From JAOAHC01 sp964593045 (GTDB lineage Bacteria > Bacillota > Clostridia > TANB77 > CAG-465), in contig CAZQJQ010000002.1 of the NCBI GenBank assembly GCA_964593045.1, forward strand, positions 10,711-74,710: a DNA stretch of 64,000 nucleotides, read 5' to 3'. The notes under the pieces were generated by a model, which was not told the DNA's origin, did no database searches, and saw nothing but the letters and a program-made list of their open reading frames with translations. This document shows, in pieces, positions 52,955-60,203 of this stretch. The position numbers were made by a program, and so were the translations under genes. Position 1 is the first letter of the stretch, and the number at the start of each line of letters is the position of its first letter.

Positions 52955-53998
52955 TTATTCATCATCCTTATTTTCAAGTTTTTCAAGTTTTTCCATATAT
53001 TTATCAAAATCACTCAAATATATTTGGTCTTGGGTTATTCTATATTTTTCAAATTCTGCTTCAGCTTTAGAGGCTGCAATTTGATGAGATATTTTACCAG
53101 CATTTTGTAGTATTTCTCTATCGGTAAGTTTTAGAAACTCATCTAGTCTTTTAAACCAATCTTGCATAGTCATCGGAATATGTCTTTTTGCTCTATCTTC
53201 TGCTAAATCTAAATAAGCAGAAACAATACGCCTTAATGATGATATTTCATCCTCCGTCAAATAATTTTTAGCAATAATTACATCACTTTTTATAATCTTA
53301 CCATTTGGTGCATCATCCCAAGTTTTAAGCCCCATATGCTCCTTATTTGAATCAACTCTATTATATATAATTTCTGCTGCTGTATTACCTGATATAGCAT
53401 AATGCATTTTATTTTGAACTATTTTAAAAAACTCCATAGTTTTTTTAGAATTAATATCATAATCAATACTAGTTGCATATATATCTGTTATTTTTTGATA
53501 AAATTTTCTTTCAGAAAGTCTAATTTCTCTAATTCTTTCTAATAATTGTTCAAAATATTTTTCAGTTAATATTGAGCCACTATTTTTTAATCGTTCATCA
53601 TCCATTGCATAGCCTTTTATAGTAAATTCTTTTATAATTGTGTTAGCCCATTTCCTAAATTGTACTGCTTTGTCATTATCAACCTTAAATCCAATGGCAA
53701 TTATCATCTGGAGATTATAATGAATTACTTCTCGTTCAACATTTCTATTTCCTTCCTTTTGAACTATTCGGAATTTCCTAATAGTTGATTCTTCTATCAA
53801 TTCATTATCAGCAAATATATTTTTTATATGTTCATTAATTGTACTGAGTTTAACATCATAAAGTGTTGATAACATTTTTTGTGTTAACCAAATATTTTCA
53901 TCTTCATATCTAATTTCAATTCCAACTTCACCAGAAGAAGCAATATAAGTTAAATACTCAGCAGCACTTGACCTTATTGTAATATCATTTTTTTTCAT
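52955..53998 (-). CDS. RhuM-family protein (intact, second lineage)
   Basis: 347 residues with the family layout: IWLTQKMLSTLYDVKLSTIN, YNLQMIIAIGFKVDNDKAVQ, KMHYAISGNTAAEIIYNRVD and KEHMGLKTW, then a charged coiled-coil C-terminus. GGAG precedes the ATG. It is clearly diverged from the 43907 and 50207 copies but matches the fragment at 56490-56582, so at least two rhuM lineages entered this locus. Biochemical role not established. Confidence 0.87.
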   Translation of the reverse strand: MKKNDITIRSSAAEYLTYIASSGEVGIEIRYEDENIWLTQKMLSTLYDVKLSTINEHIKNIFADNELIEESTIRKFRIVQKEGNRNVEREVIHYNLQMIIAIGFKVDNDKAVQFRKWANTIIKEFTIKGYAMDDERLKNSGSILTEKYFEQLLERIREIRLSERKFYQKITDIYATSIDYDINSKKTMEFFKIVQNKMHYAISGNTAAEIIYNRVDSNKEHMGLKTWDDAPNGKIIKSDVIIAKNYLTEDEISSLRRIVSAYLDLAEDRAKRHIPMTMQDWFKRLDEFLKLTDREILQNAGKISHQIAASKAEAEFEKYRITQDQIYLSDFDKYMEKLEKLENKDDE

Positions 53999-54019
53999 TT
54001 ATTTCATCTCCTTTTATAT

Positions 54020-54205
54020 TATTTTATAAAAATATGTAATAACTTAATTTTATAAAACACTTTTATTATAAAGGTTTATGAGTGTTTTTGCATATGTGCC
54101 GATATTCCGGTTGATATTTGTCTTGTTTACATTTTCTGTATTATTTTTATCTTCCATTTTTTATTTTTTCTTATGTTTCTTTTTTGATACATATCCATAT
54201 TTTTT
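54020..54205 (-). repeat. Copy F of the rbgA 5' leader plus cassette arm (decayed)
   Basis: ATG at 54198 reads MDMYQKRNIRK and then shifts frame. From 54157 the frame MEDKNNTENVNKTNIN continues, but Trp is replaced by Arg (CGG at 54107-54109), followed by NIGTYAKTLINLYN and an arm ending TTATTACATATTT. The ribosome site is degraded. Most decayed of the near-complete copies. Confidence 0.65.
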
Positions 54206-54352
54206 ACTTCGTATATTTATATAAACTATACTAGTCATTAATATACTCTTATTTTCATTTTCTTTAGCTTTAAGTTCTTTTGCATATTATATCACATTTA
54301 TTTTTATTTATAAAGGAAATATCTTCATTATATTTATCTTTATACTTAAAAA
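54206..54352. other. Non-coding stretch beyond copy F
   Basis: With copy F this makes about 350 bases without a gene (53999-54352). The part after copy F is plain AT-rich DNA; I see no gene or structured element in it. Confidence 0.4.
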
Positions 54353-54556
54353 TTATTTTTGTATTTCATCTTTATTTATAATAATATAATCAAGTAACTC
54401 ATCCACTATCCTTATATTTATTTGATTAATTTTTGAAATTTTCTTAATTTTAAAACCTGTTCTATCAAAACTCATTGCAGTATATCTATCATAAACATAA
54501 TAATTCAATACATGTTCTAACCCTTTAGATATTTTAGATATACCTATTGTTTCCAC
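54353..54556 (-). CDS. Hypothetical small protein
   Basis: 67 residues, probable GTG start at 54556 with AAAGGAG just upstream; begins (M)ETIGISKISKGLEHVL. Not recognised; no membrane segment. Lies directly after a terminator, in the segment between copies F and G. Confidence 0.45.
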   Translation of the reverse strand: METIGISKISKGLEHVLNYYVYDRYTAMSFDRTGFKIKKISKINQINIRIVDELLDYIIINKDEIQK

Positions 54557-54571
54557 AATTTCTCCTTTCCA

Positions 54572-54604
54572 CAAAAAAAAGAGATTACTTTGATTTGTAA
54601 TCTC
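54572..54604 (-). terminator. Terminator of the zinc-ribbon/HTH unit
   Basis: GAGATTAC at 54581-54588 pairs with GTAATCTC at 54597-54604. On the minus strand the stem is followed by eight or nine T. Confidence 0.85.
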
Positions 54605-54639
54605 TTCAATAATTTATCAATTTATTTATTTTTATTTAA

Positions 54640-54821
54640 TCATTTAACTATATCTCCATTTTCATCAATACGCCCATTAATATAAGCTAAAATACCAAAT
54701 TTACAAAATGGACAAATAGTGCTTCTTTAACAACTTCATGTTTACAGCGAGGACATACAATATATTCTATTTTTTCATTTTTTGTATTATGATTTTTCTT
54801 CGAACTATTAAATAATTTCAT
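54640..54821 (-). pseudogene. Small zinc-ribbon protein gene with a frameshift
   Basis: From the ATG at 54821 (AAGGAGG upstream) the frame reads MKLFNSSKKNHNTKNEK, YIVCPRCKHEVVKEA and then runs out at TAG in a hydrophobic nonsense tail. Shifting one base at about 54722 restores a second zinc knuckle, ICPFCKFGILAYINGRIDEN, ending at the TGA at 54640 before the terminator. The paired CxxC knuckles show the original protein of about 60 residues. Could be a real mutation or a sequencing error. Confidence 0.7.
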
Positions 54822-54855
54822 AGCTACACCTCCTTTTAAGTTGCTATTTATTTTA

Positions 54856-55377
54856 CTAAATAAGAATATCAACTTTTTTTCGTGTTAAAATAATTCCAAA
54901 AATTCCAATTATAAAAATTATAGGAGCCATTCTAACAAATAGCCATTCAAATCCATGTATAACTGTTCCTACAACAGCGTATTCAGGATTGTTAAAATCC
55001 CAATTTAGATAATAACTATTTAATGCTATTAATATCACTGAAATAATTACTATCATTTCACATAATAAAATAAATAACCAGTGAAATAATTTTCGCATTG
55101 AACTTTTTCTTTGTGACAATTGTAGGTTAATAACCTCTAACTTTTCTGAAATTGCTTTTATGTCATCAACTTTTGATTCAGAAATAGTTTCTCCAAGTAA
55201 AGTACTTACAGGAGTTTCAAGGATCTCTGATATAGAGATTAACATCTCCGAATCAGGAACTGATAAACCTTGCTCCCATTTTGAAATTGTTTGTCTAACT
55301 ACATTTAATTTAATAGCCAATTCTTCTTGTGAAAGTCCTTTTGATTTTCTAATAGACTTAATATTATCTTTTAACAT
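54856..55377 (-). CDS. XRE-family HTH regulator with a membrane tail
   Basis: 173 residues. An N-terminal helix-turn-helix (about 7-60: SIRKSKGLSQEELAIKLNVV, then RQTISKWEQG) is followed by a linker and two membrane helices (about 95-117 and 140-163). This architecture is common among clostridial regulators that sense membrane or envelope state. AAAGGAGG precedes the ATG. It probably shares a transcript with the zinc-ribbon gene. Target unknown. Confidence 0.85.
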   Translation of the reverse strand: MLKDNIKSIRKSKGLSQEELAIKLNVVRQTISKWEQGLSVPDSEMLISISEILETPVSTLLGETISESKVDDIKAISEKLEVINLQLSQRKSSMRKLFHWLFILLCEMIVIISVILIALNSYYLNWDFNNPEYAVVGTVIHGFEWLFVRMAPIIFIIGIFGIILTRKKVDILI

Positions 55378-55454
55378 AATAGTTACCTCCTTTAGAAAGG
55401 ATTATATACTAAAACTTCCGTTGCTACAAGCAATGCATATTAACATTATATATA

Positions 55455-55565
55455 TTAACTACATCGACAAATAATATTTTTTTCATTGTTTTCAATATAC
55501 GATTTTACTAACTTTTCCAATTCATAATAATTACCATAATATAAATTATTAAAATATTTTTTCAC
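55455..55565 (-). CDS. Possible 36-residue small protein
   Basis: GTG start at 55565 after AAAGGAGTGGAG, reading (M)KKYFNNLYYGNYYELEKL, then VKSYIENNEKNIICRCS. Good ribosome site but a short, unrecognised product; it could be chance in AT-rich DNA. It lies in the otherwise empty 55378-55610 interval. Confidence 0.35.
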   Translation of the reverse strand: MKKYFNNLYYGNYYELEKLVKSYIENNEKNIICRCS

Positions 55566-55610
55566 CTGCTCCACTCCTTTAAAACTATAAAATGTATTTG
55601 TTTTATTATT

Positions 55611-56222
55611 CTATAAACTAAAAATATGTTTTACAATAAATTCTACCACATCATCTTCATTTATTTTTATTTTCTCTTTATCTTCTTTAGTTACATCAGT
55701 AAAATATTTGTCAATTAATTTATACTTTGAAATAGAATTTAATGGATACCCTGGATTTATCTTATCGGATATTGTATCTACCATATAGAAATTATCCTTA
55801 TACCAAGTATATGTTGATTCTTTACCATTTTCATTAATTACTGCAAGCCCATAAATCCATTTACAATAAATTCTACCATTATTACCATATTTTTTAACTA
55901 TATTTGTATAATGCTCTAACATTTCTTCATCTGTTAAGGTTTTATTATTCACCCTTCTAACAAATAATCCTGGTTGAATATTATCCGGAACATTTTCCAA
56001 ATATAGCGAATCATCCATTCCTATAACAGCCATATTTGTCTTTTTGTATGCTTCTCTTGCTTTAATTAAGGCATTCTCAATTACATCTTTACCAATCTCT
56101 GCTACATCTAAGTTTATATTCTTCTCTTTTAGACCTACAACTTCAATACCGTTCGTAAATAATCCTTTAGAAAATCTTTTTGCCTTAGTTTCATTATTTG
56201 TTGCAAATAAAATTTGTTTCAT
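55611..56222 (-). CDS. RdgB/HAM1-like NTP pyrophosphatase
   Basis: 203 residues. The N-terminus ILFATNNETKAKRF and the acidic VIGMDDSLYLENVP follow the HAM1/RdgB pattern, enzymes that hydrolyse non-canonical purine NTPs to monophosphates. The rest is divergent, so it is not the housekeeping RdgB with confidence. GGGAGG precedes the ATG. In the distal part of the island, single gene. Confidence 0.75.
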   Translation of the reverse strand: MKQILFATNNETKAKRFSKGLFTNGIEVVGLKEKNINLDVAEIGKDVIENALIKAREAYKKTNMAVIGMDDSLYLENVPDNIQPGLFVRRVNNKTLTDEEMLEHYTNIVKKYGNNGRIYCKWIYGLAVINENGKESTYTWYKDNFYMVDTISDKINPGYPLNSISKYKLIDKYFTDVTKEDKEKIKINEDDVVEFIVKHIFSL

Positions 56223-56428
56223 AAAATACCTCCCATTTAATTTAAAATTTAATCAATATTACAATCTAAATATACATAGTTACTCATATCATATGATAAA
56301 GTTTATCTATATTAGTTAATTTTATCCCTTGTCCTAGAGAATCAGTATACCTTATTTTAGCTCCATGATGAATATAAAACACTCCTTGTGGTTTGATTTT
56401 ACTATTATTTAATTTTTTATCATTTAGC
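56223..56428 (-). other. Region with a possible coding remnant
   Basis: Part of a 374-base stretch without an intact gene. On the minus strand an open stretch around 56298-56399 reads like protein (KIKPQGVFYIHHGAKIRY, then TDSLGQGIKLTNIDKLYHM) but has no start signal. I do not recognise it; probably a remnant of cargo. Confidence 0.3.
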
Positions 56429-56473
56429 CATCAATTTATGGATGCTTTTTGAACCCCCTCTGTCTTATGATTT
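56429..56473 (-). repeat. Fragment G: remnant of a B-type cassette junction
   Basis: On the minus strand KTEGVQKASIN followed by TGA in place of the Trp codon (56431-56433), against KTEGFPKVSINW in copy B. The nucleotide match to copy B covers about 40 bases, including a G-rich AGACAGAGGGG stretch. It has no leader or arm. Confidence 0.6.
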
Positions 56474-56483
56474 TTCTTCAATT

Positions 56484-56582
56484 AGTAAGTCCTATATTTT
56501 TTAATCGTTCATCATCCATTGCATAACCTTTGATGGTAAATTATTTTATAATTGTATTAACCTATTTTCTAAATTGTATCGT
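56484..56582 (-). pseudogene. Fragment of a RhuM-family gene
   Basis: In one frame: IQFRK-stop-VNTIIK-stop-FTIKGYAMDDERLKN, matching QFRKWANTIIKEFTIKGYAM of the intact gene at 52955-53998 with Trp and Glu codons turned to stops. Only about 30 codons remain, fused to fragment G. Confidence 0.8.
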
Positions 56583-56596
56583 CTTTTAAAATAACA

Positions 56597-57100
56597 TTAA
56601 CATCTACCTTTCCTTCTTATTTGAACTATTGATATAACATTAAAGATTATACTCATAAAGTCAAATACAGCAGATGTATATGATTTAATAGTTATATCAT
56701 ATATAAGCCAAAGAACCATCGTTAATATTAATAAAAGTTTAAATTTAACAACATCTTTTAATGTCATAAGCCATAAATATAATATAGTGCTTAAAAGCGG
56801 CAATAATCCTATAACCCCTAAGTTATTAAATACAAGTGCAAAAACTACTGAAAGTATTGTTATAACAATCTTTTCTTTTAATCCTAGTTTATCTTTATAA
56901 CATAATATATTTCTAACAAAACTTATGGCATTTACTATAGCACCTGTCATTCCACCTAAAATTAAATTACTAATAACAAAAAGTCCTATTTGAACTGTTT
57001 GCAAAAATATCATTTTTTTCTTAGATTTAAGCAAGCCTAAATACGTCATAATTATTGAAGCAATAAATGCTATTATATTTCCAATTACTATTTGTGACAT
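56597..57100 (-). CDS. YgjV-family inner membrane protein
   Basis: 167 residues, five or six membrane helices throughout, with the YgjV-type N-terminal pattern (IIMTYLGLLKSKKKMIFLQT) and FVRNILCYKDK. Function of the family is unknown. Weak ribosome site (GAGGATAGAG). Adjacent to a broken acetyltransferase gene at the distal edge of the island. Confidence 0.75.
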   Translation of the reverse strand: MSQIVIGNIIAFIASIIMTYLGLLKSKKKMIFLQTVQIGLFVISNLILGGMTGAIVNAISFVRNILCYKDKLGLKEKIVITILSVVFALVFNNLGVIGLLPLLSTILYLWLMTLKDVVKFKLLLILTMVLWLIYDITIKSYTSAVFDFMSIIFNVISIVQIRRKGRC

Positions 57101-57111
57101 TTCTCTATCCT

Positions 57112-57665
57112 CTAATATACAATTTTACAATTTCTATGTACTTGTTCTTTCCCACAATTTAATATATAATAACTAAACATTATTTTATCAACATCCTCTT
57201 TTATTAAATCATAATCTGCATATATATATGGATTATATTTTACTCCATATAGTAAATATTCTGAATCTATTTTTCTAAATCCTAATTTTTTATAAAAATT
57301 AGCTCTTTTTATTGTATTAATACTATTTAAATTTTCTTTTTCTATTTCTAAACATACAGCATAATCCTTAATAATAGTATTAATAAGCATCTTTATAGAT
57401 TCTGTTCCATAACCTTTATTTTGATATTCTTCAAATATTGCAAAATAATCTATATAGTATGGTATATTACGATCTAATTTTTCTATCATAATAAAACCAA
57501 TTAAAATATTACTAACATAAATGCTATATATTTTTGAGTTACTGTTAGAGTATATTTTTTTAATCTCTTCAAAACTTCTTCTTTCATCTTCTGGAAATAA
57601 TATTTTATACTTTTTATATATATTTTTTTAAAAAAATATTCTATGTTTACTTCAATAATCTCCAT
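57112..57665 (-). pseudogene. GNAT-family acetyltransferase gene, frameshifted
   Basis: The ATG at 57665 (AAAGGAT upstream) opens MEIIEVNIEYFFKK, then meets a T7-A7 tract at about 57628-57641. One base added there joins it to NIYKKYKILFPEDERRSFEE, an uninterrupted frame to 57112. The downstream part holds the acetyl-CoA motif YQNKGYGTESIKMLIN and FYKKLGFRKID. Without the shift only 125 residues from an internal ATG at 57489 would be made. Homopolymer location makes sequencing error or phase variation as likely as true loss. Confidence 0.75.
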
Positions 57666-57673
57666 ATAATTTT

Positions 57674-58624
57674 TTATCCTTTTATTGTATCTTTTTCTGT
57701 TTCTTTTACAATATATAACGGTCTATCCTTTACTTCTAAATATGTTTTAGCAATATATTGACCCATTATTCCCATACAAAATAGTTGTATTCCACCAATA
57801 AATAATATAATACATACAAGAGATGGCCAGCCACCAACAGGGTCTCCAAATATTATTGTTTTACATATAATCAGTATTATCAAAATAAATGCAAGTAAAC
57901 AAAAAATAAGTCCAAGAAATGATGAAATAGAAAGTGCAGATGTTGAAAACGCAACTATTCCATCAAGTGCATATCTAAACAATTTAAAAAATGACCACTT
58001 AGTTTCTCCTGCTACTCTTTTTACATTTTCAAATTCAATCCACTTAGTTTTAAAACCAACAAAACTAAATAATCCTTTTGAGTATCTGTTATATTCTTTT
58101 AAACTTAAAACAGCATCTGCAACTTTTCTTGTCATCAGTCTATAATCTCTTGCTCCATCTACCATTTCAATATTTGACATTTTATTAATTATCCTATAAA
58201 ACATCCTTGCAAAAAAACTACGTATTGGTGGTTCACCTTTCCTTGTAACTCTTCTTGTACCAACCATATCATAGTTTTCATCTATAATAGTCTTATACAT
58301 TTCAGGTAATAAATCTGGTGGATCTTGTAAATCAGCATCCATAAATGTTACAAAATCACCAGTACTTGCTTCAAGGCCAGCAAACATAGCAGCCTCTTTA
58401 CCAAAATTTCTTGAAAAAGAAATGTATCTTACTCTCTTATCCATATTTGCATATTTTTTAATTACATCAATAGTTGAATCCTTCGAGCCATCATCTACAA
58501 ATATATACTCGAATTCTTCGTTTTTAAACTTCTTAGATACTTCAGTTATTTTATTATAGAATAGTGGAATTGCTTCTTCTTCATTATAGCAAGAAACAAT
58601 TATTGATATTATACTTTTACTCAT
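57674..58624 (-). CDS. Polyprenyl-phosphate glycosyltransferase (GT2, DPM1/GtrB type)
   Basis: 316 residues. The GT-A domain has SIIVSCYNEEEAIP, the metal-binding DADLQDPP and the VDGARDYRLM segment, and transfers a sugar from a nucleotide donor to undecaprenyl phosphate. Two C-terminal membrane helices (about 232-262 and 268-292). The start at 58624 gives the usual N-terminus with AAGGGAT upstream; a longer frame to 58669 lacks a ribosome site. The lipid-linked sugar is probably used for envelope glycosylation. Confidence 0.9.
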   Translation of the reverse strand: MSKSIISIIVSCYNEEEAIPLFYNKITEVSKKFKNEEFEYIFVDDGSKDSTIDVIKKYANMDKRVRYISFSRNFGKEAAMFAGLEASTGDFVTFMDADLQDPPDLLPEMYKTIIDENYDMVGTRRVTRKGEPPIRSFFARMFYRIINKMSNIEMVDGARDYRLMTRKVADAVLSLKEYNRYSKGLFSFVGFKTKWIEFENVKRVAGETKWSFFKLFRYALDGIVAFSTSALSISSFLGLIFCLLAFILIILIICKTIIFGDPVGGWPSLVCIILFIGGIQLFCMGIMGQYIAKTYLEVKDRPLYIVKETEKDTIKG

Positions 58625-58693
58625 TTTATATCCCTTCTTAAATACATAATTATATAGCAATTTTACCATAAATATTACTAAAAAACAAGTCTT

Positions 58694-58730
58694 TAGAAAA
58701 ATAGAGGTGTAAACTATTCACACCTCTATT
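58694..58730 (-). terminator. Terminator after the surface-protein gene
   Basis: AATAGAGGTGT at 58700-58710 pairs with ACACCTCTATT at 58720-58730, followed on the minus strand by TTTTC. It separates the surface operon from the glycosyltransferase. Confidence 0.8.
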
Positions 58731-58736
58731 TAAAAT

Positions 58737-60191
58737 CTAGTCTTTTTTATCTATATTATCACTATCATCATCTTTTTTTAGAAATCTATTCATATTTTTA
58801 AGTATTCCTGTTGTAGATTCTTGTTCTACTGATATTCTTCTTCTTGGATTATTATCATTAGTTTCCTTTACTCTATTACTATTTTTTACAAGTTCATCAG
58901 ATTTATTTTTTTCTTTTAAGTTATTATCTTCTTTTTTATCATTTAATTTTGTATAGTCAGATTGCAAATGTTTTTTATTTTCTACATTCTTTTCTTTTCC
59001 ATTCAATTTTCTATACATATATATTATCTGCCACAATTCAAATAATGCAAATACAAATAATGCTAGCACAAGGCCATGATATTTTAAAAAATCAGCGATC
59101 TTTTGTAAATTGGGATATTTTGAATTATCTGAGTCACTATACAAATACACATTAACATCATCATCATCTTCTTCAGATGTTAAAACTTCCTCTCCTTGTT
59201 CTTTTACCACTTTTATACTATATTCTTTTGTAGTCGTTCCATCTTCAGCTGTTACCTTTATTTTTATTAAATTTTCACCATCTACTAAACTATCAGCCCC
59301 TGTTATTTCTACTGTAGCCTTATCACTTTTTGCATATGCAAGTACAGTTAATTTTGTAACATCTGCTGGTACTGTACCTATATCATATTCAAAAGTTTCA
59401 GAACTAAACTCAGGTGATAATTCTTTTGTATCTACAATTAGACTATCTAAATATGCATTTGCTTTTTCAACATCATCTGCTTTAGTAACAATAATAGTAT
59501 ATGTTTTTTTAGTACCATCTGCAGCTGTTACGGTAACTGTGACAGTATTATCTCCCATTTTTAAATTTGTATTTCCTGACACATAATATGTTGCACCACT
59601 ATCAGAAACTGAAGCAGTAATTTTAATACTATTCACTGTTGATGGAACAGTAAGCGCATATTTTGTTACATTTGAGCTAAAACTAGGTGTCATACCTTCA
59701 TAATTTGGAACTAGCTTTTTTAAATTTGCATTACTACTTTTTGTAGTTGTTGTAGTATTTGTATTTGTATTTGTATTTGTATTTGTATTTGTAGTCTCTT
59801 TATTTTTTACTGTTATATTAGTACTTTTTGCTCCAACTGAACTTGTTATTTCATCACCTGCTGTATTAGAAATATCAGATGGTGTTACAGTTATTGTAGC
59901 AGTTCCTTCTGATTTACCAGTAATTACAATAGTAACCGTAGTATTTTCAATCCATACTGAACTACTACTTACAGTAGCTACAGAAGTATTAGATGAAGTT
60001 ACATTAACTCTACCTGTTATATCTGAACCTGTTATAACTAAATTAGTAGTAGTACCAACATCTATATTTGGAGTAGCACTCACAGAAAGTGAAGATGCAT
60101 CTACATAAGTTAAACTAGTTAACATCATCAGTACAAAAAATGTAATCATCAGTATTGAATACTTAAATTGAATTTTAATTTTATTTAACAT
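58737..60191 (-). CDS. Membrane-anchored surface protein with Ig-like and cadherin-like domains
   Basis: 484 residues. Signal peptide (about 1-32), a Big-type Ig-like domain (about 35-127), an (NT)n/T linker, two cadherin-like beta-sandwich domains (about 157-240 and 247-330, each with a PSFSSNVTKYALTVP or PEFSSETFEYDIG core and an ADGTKKTY/EDGTTTKEY end), a membrane helix (about 368-388), and a highly charged cytoplasmic tail of about 95 residues. Probably an adhesion or envelope-structural protein. RBS AGGGG. It lies 12 bases after the glucosaminidase gene. Confidence 0.82.
   Translation of the reverse strand: MLNKIKIQFKYSILMITFFVLMMLTSLTYVDASSLSVSATPNIDVGTTTNLVITGSDITGRVNVTSSNTSVATVSSSSVWIENTTVTIVITGKSEGTATITVTPSDISNTAGDEITSSVGAKSTNITVKNKETTNTNTNTNTNTNTTTTTKSSNANLKKLVPNYEGMTPSFSSNVTKYALTVPSTVNSIKITASVSDSGATYYVSGNTNLKMGDNTVTVTVTAADGTKKTYTIIVTKADDVEKANAYLDSLIVDTKELSPEFSSETFEYDIGTVPADVTKLTVLAYAKSDKATVEITGADSLVDGENLIKIKVTAEDGTTTKEYSIKVVKEQGEEVLTSEEDDDDVNVYLYSDSDNSKYPNLQKIADFLKYHGLVLALFVFALFELWQIIYMYRKLNGKEKNVENKKHLQSDYTKLNDKKEDNNLKEKNKSDELVKNSNRVKETNDNNPRRRISVEQESTTGILKNMNRFLKKDDDSDNIDKKD
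59755..59790. repeat. Hexanucleotide tandem repeat (GTATTT)6
   Basis: Six perfect copies of GTATTT, encoding the Asn-Thr repeat in the linker of the surface protein. In-frame unit, so slippage would change linker length without a frameshift. Confidence 0.9.
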
Positions 60192-60203
60192 TTTTACAAC
60201 CCC

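Noticed and set aside
45152..54198. Leader copies A-F as independent small-protein genes
   Set aside because: Possible, but identity with the rbgA start up to the Trp codon and a switch at the same point in every copy is better explained by recombination junctions; kept as repeats.
43500..56473. CRISPR-like array because of regularly recurring repeats
   Set aside because: Repeats are over 100 bp, spaced by whole genes at 1.2-2.9 kb and diverged; no short direct repeats or cas genes.
43500..56473. Array as simple tandem duplication
   Set aside because: Segments between copies carry different genes, and the arm after the Trp codon is not rbgA sequence, so duplication alone does not explain it; local duplication of rhuM or DUF1016 could still contribute.
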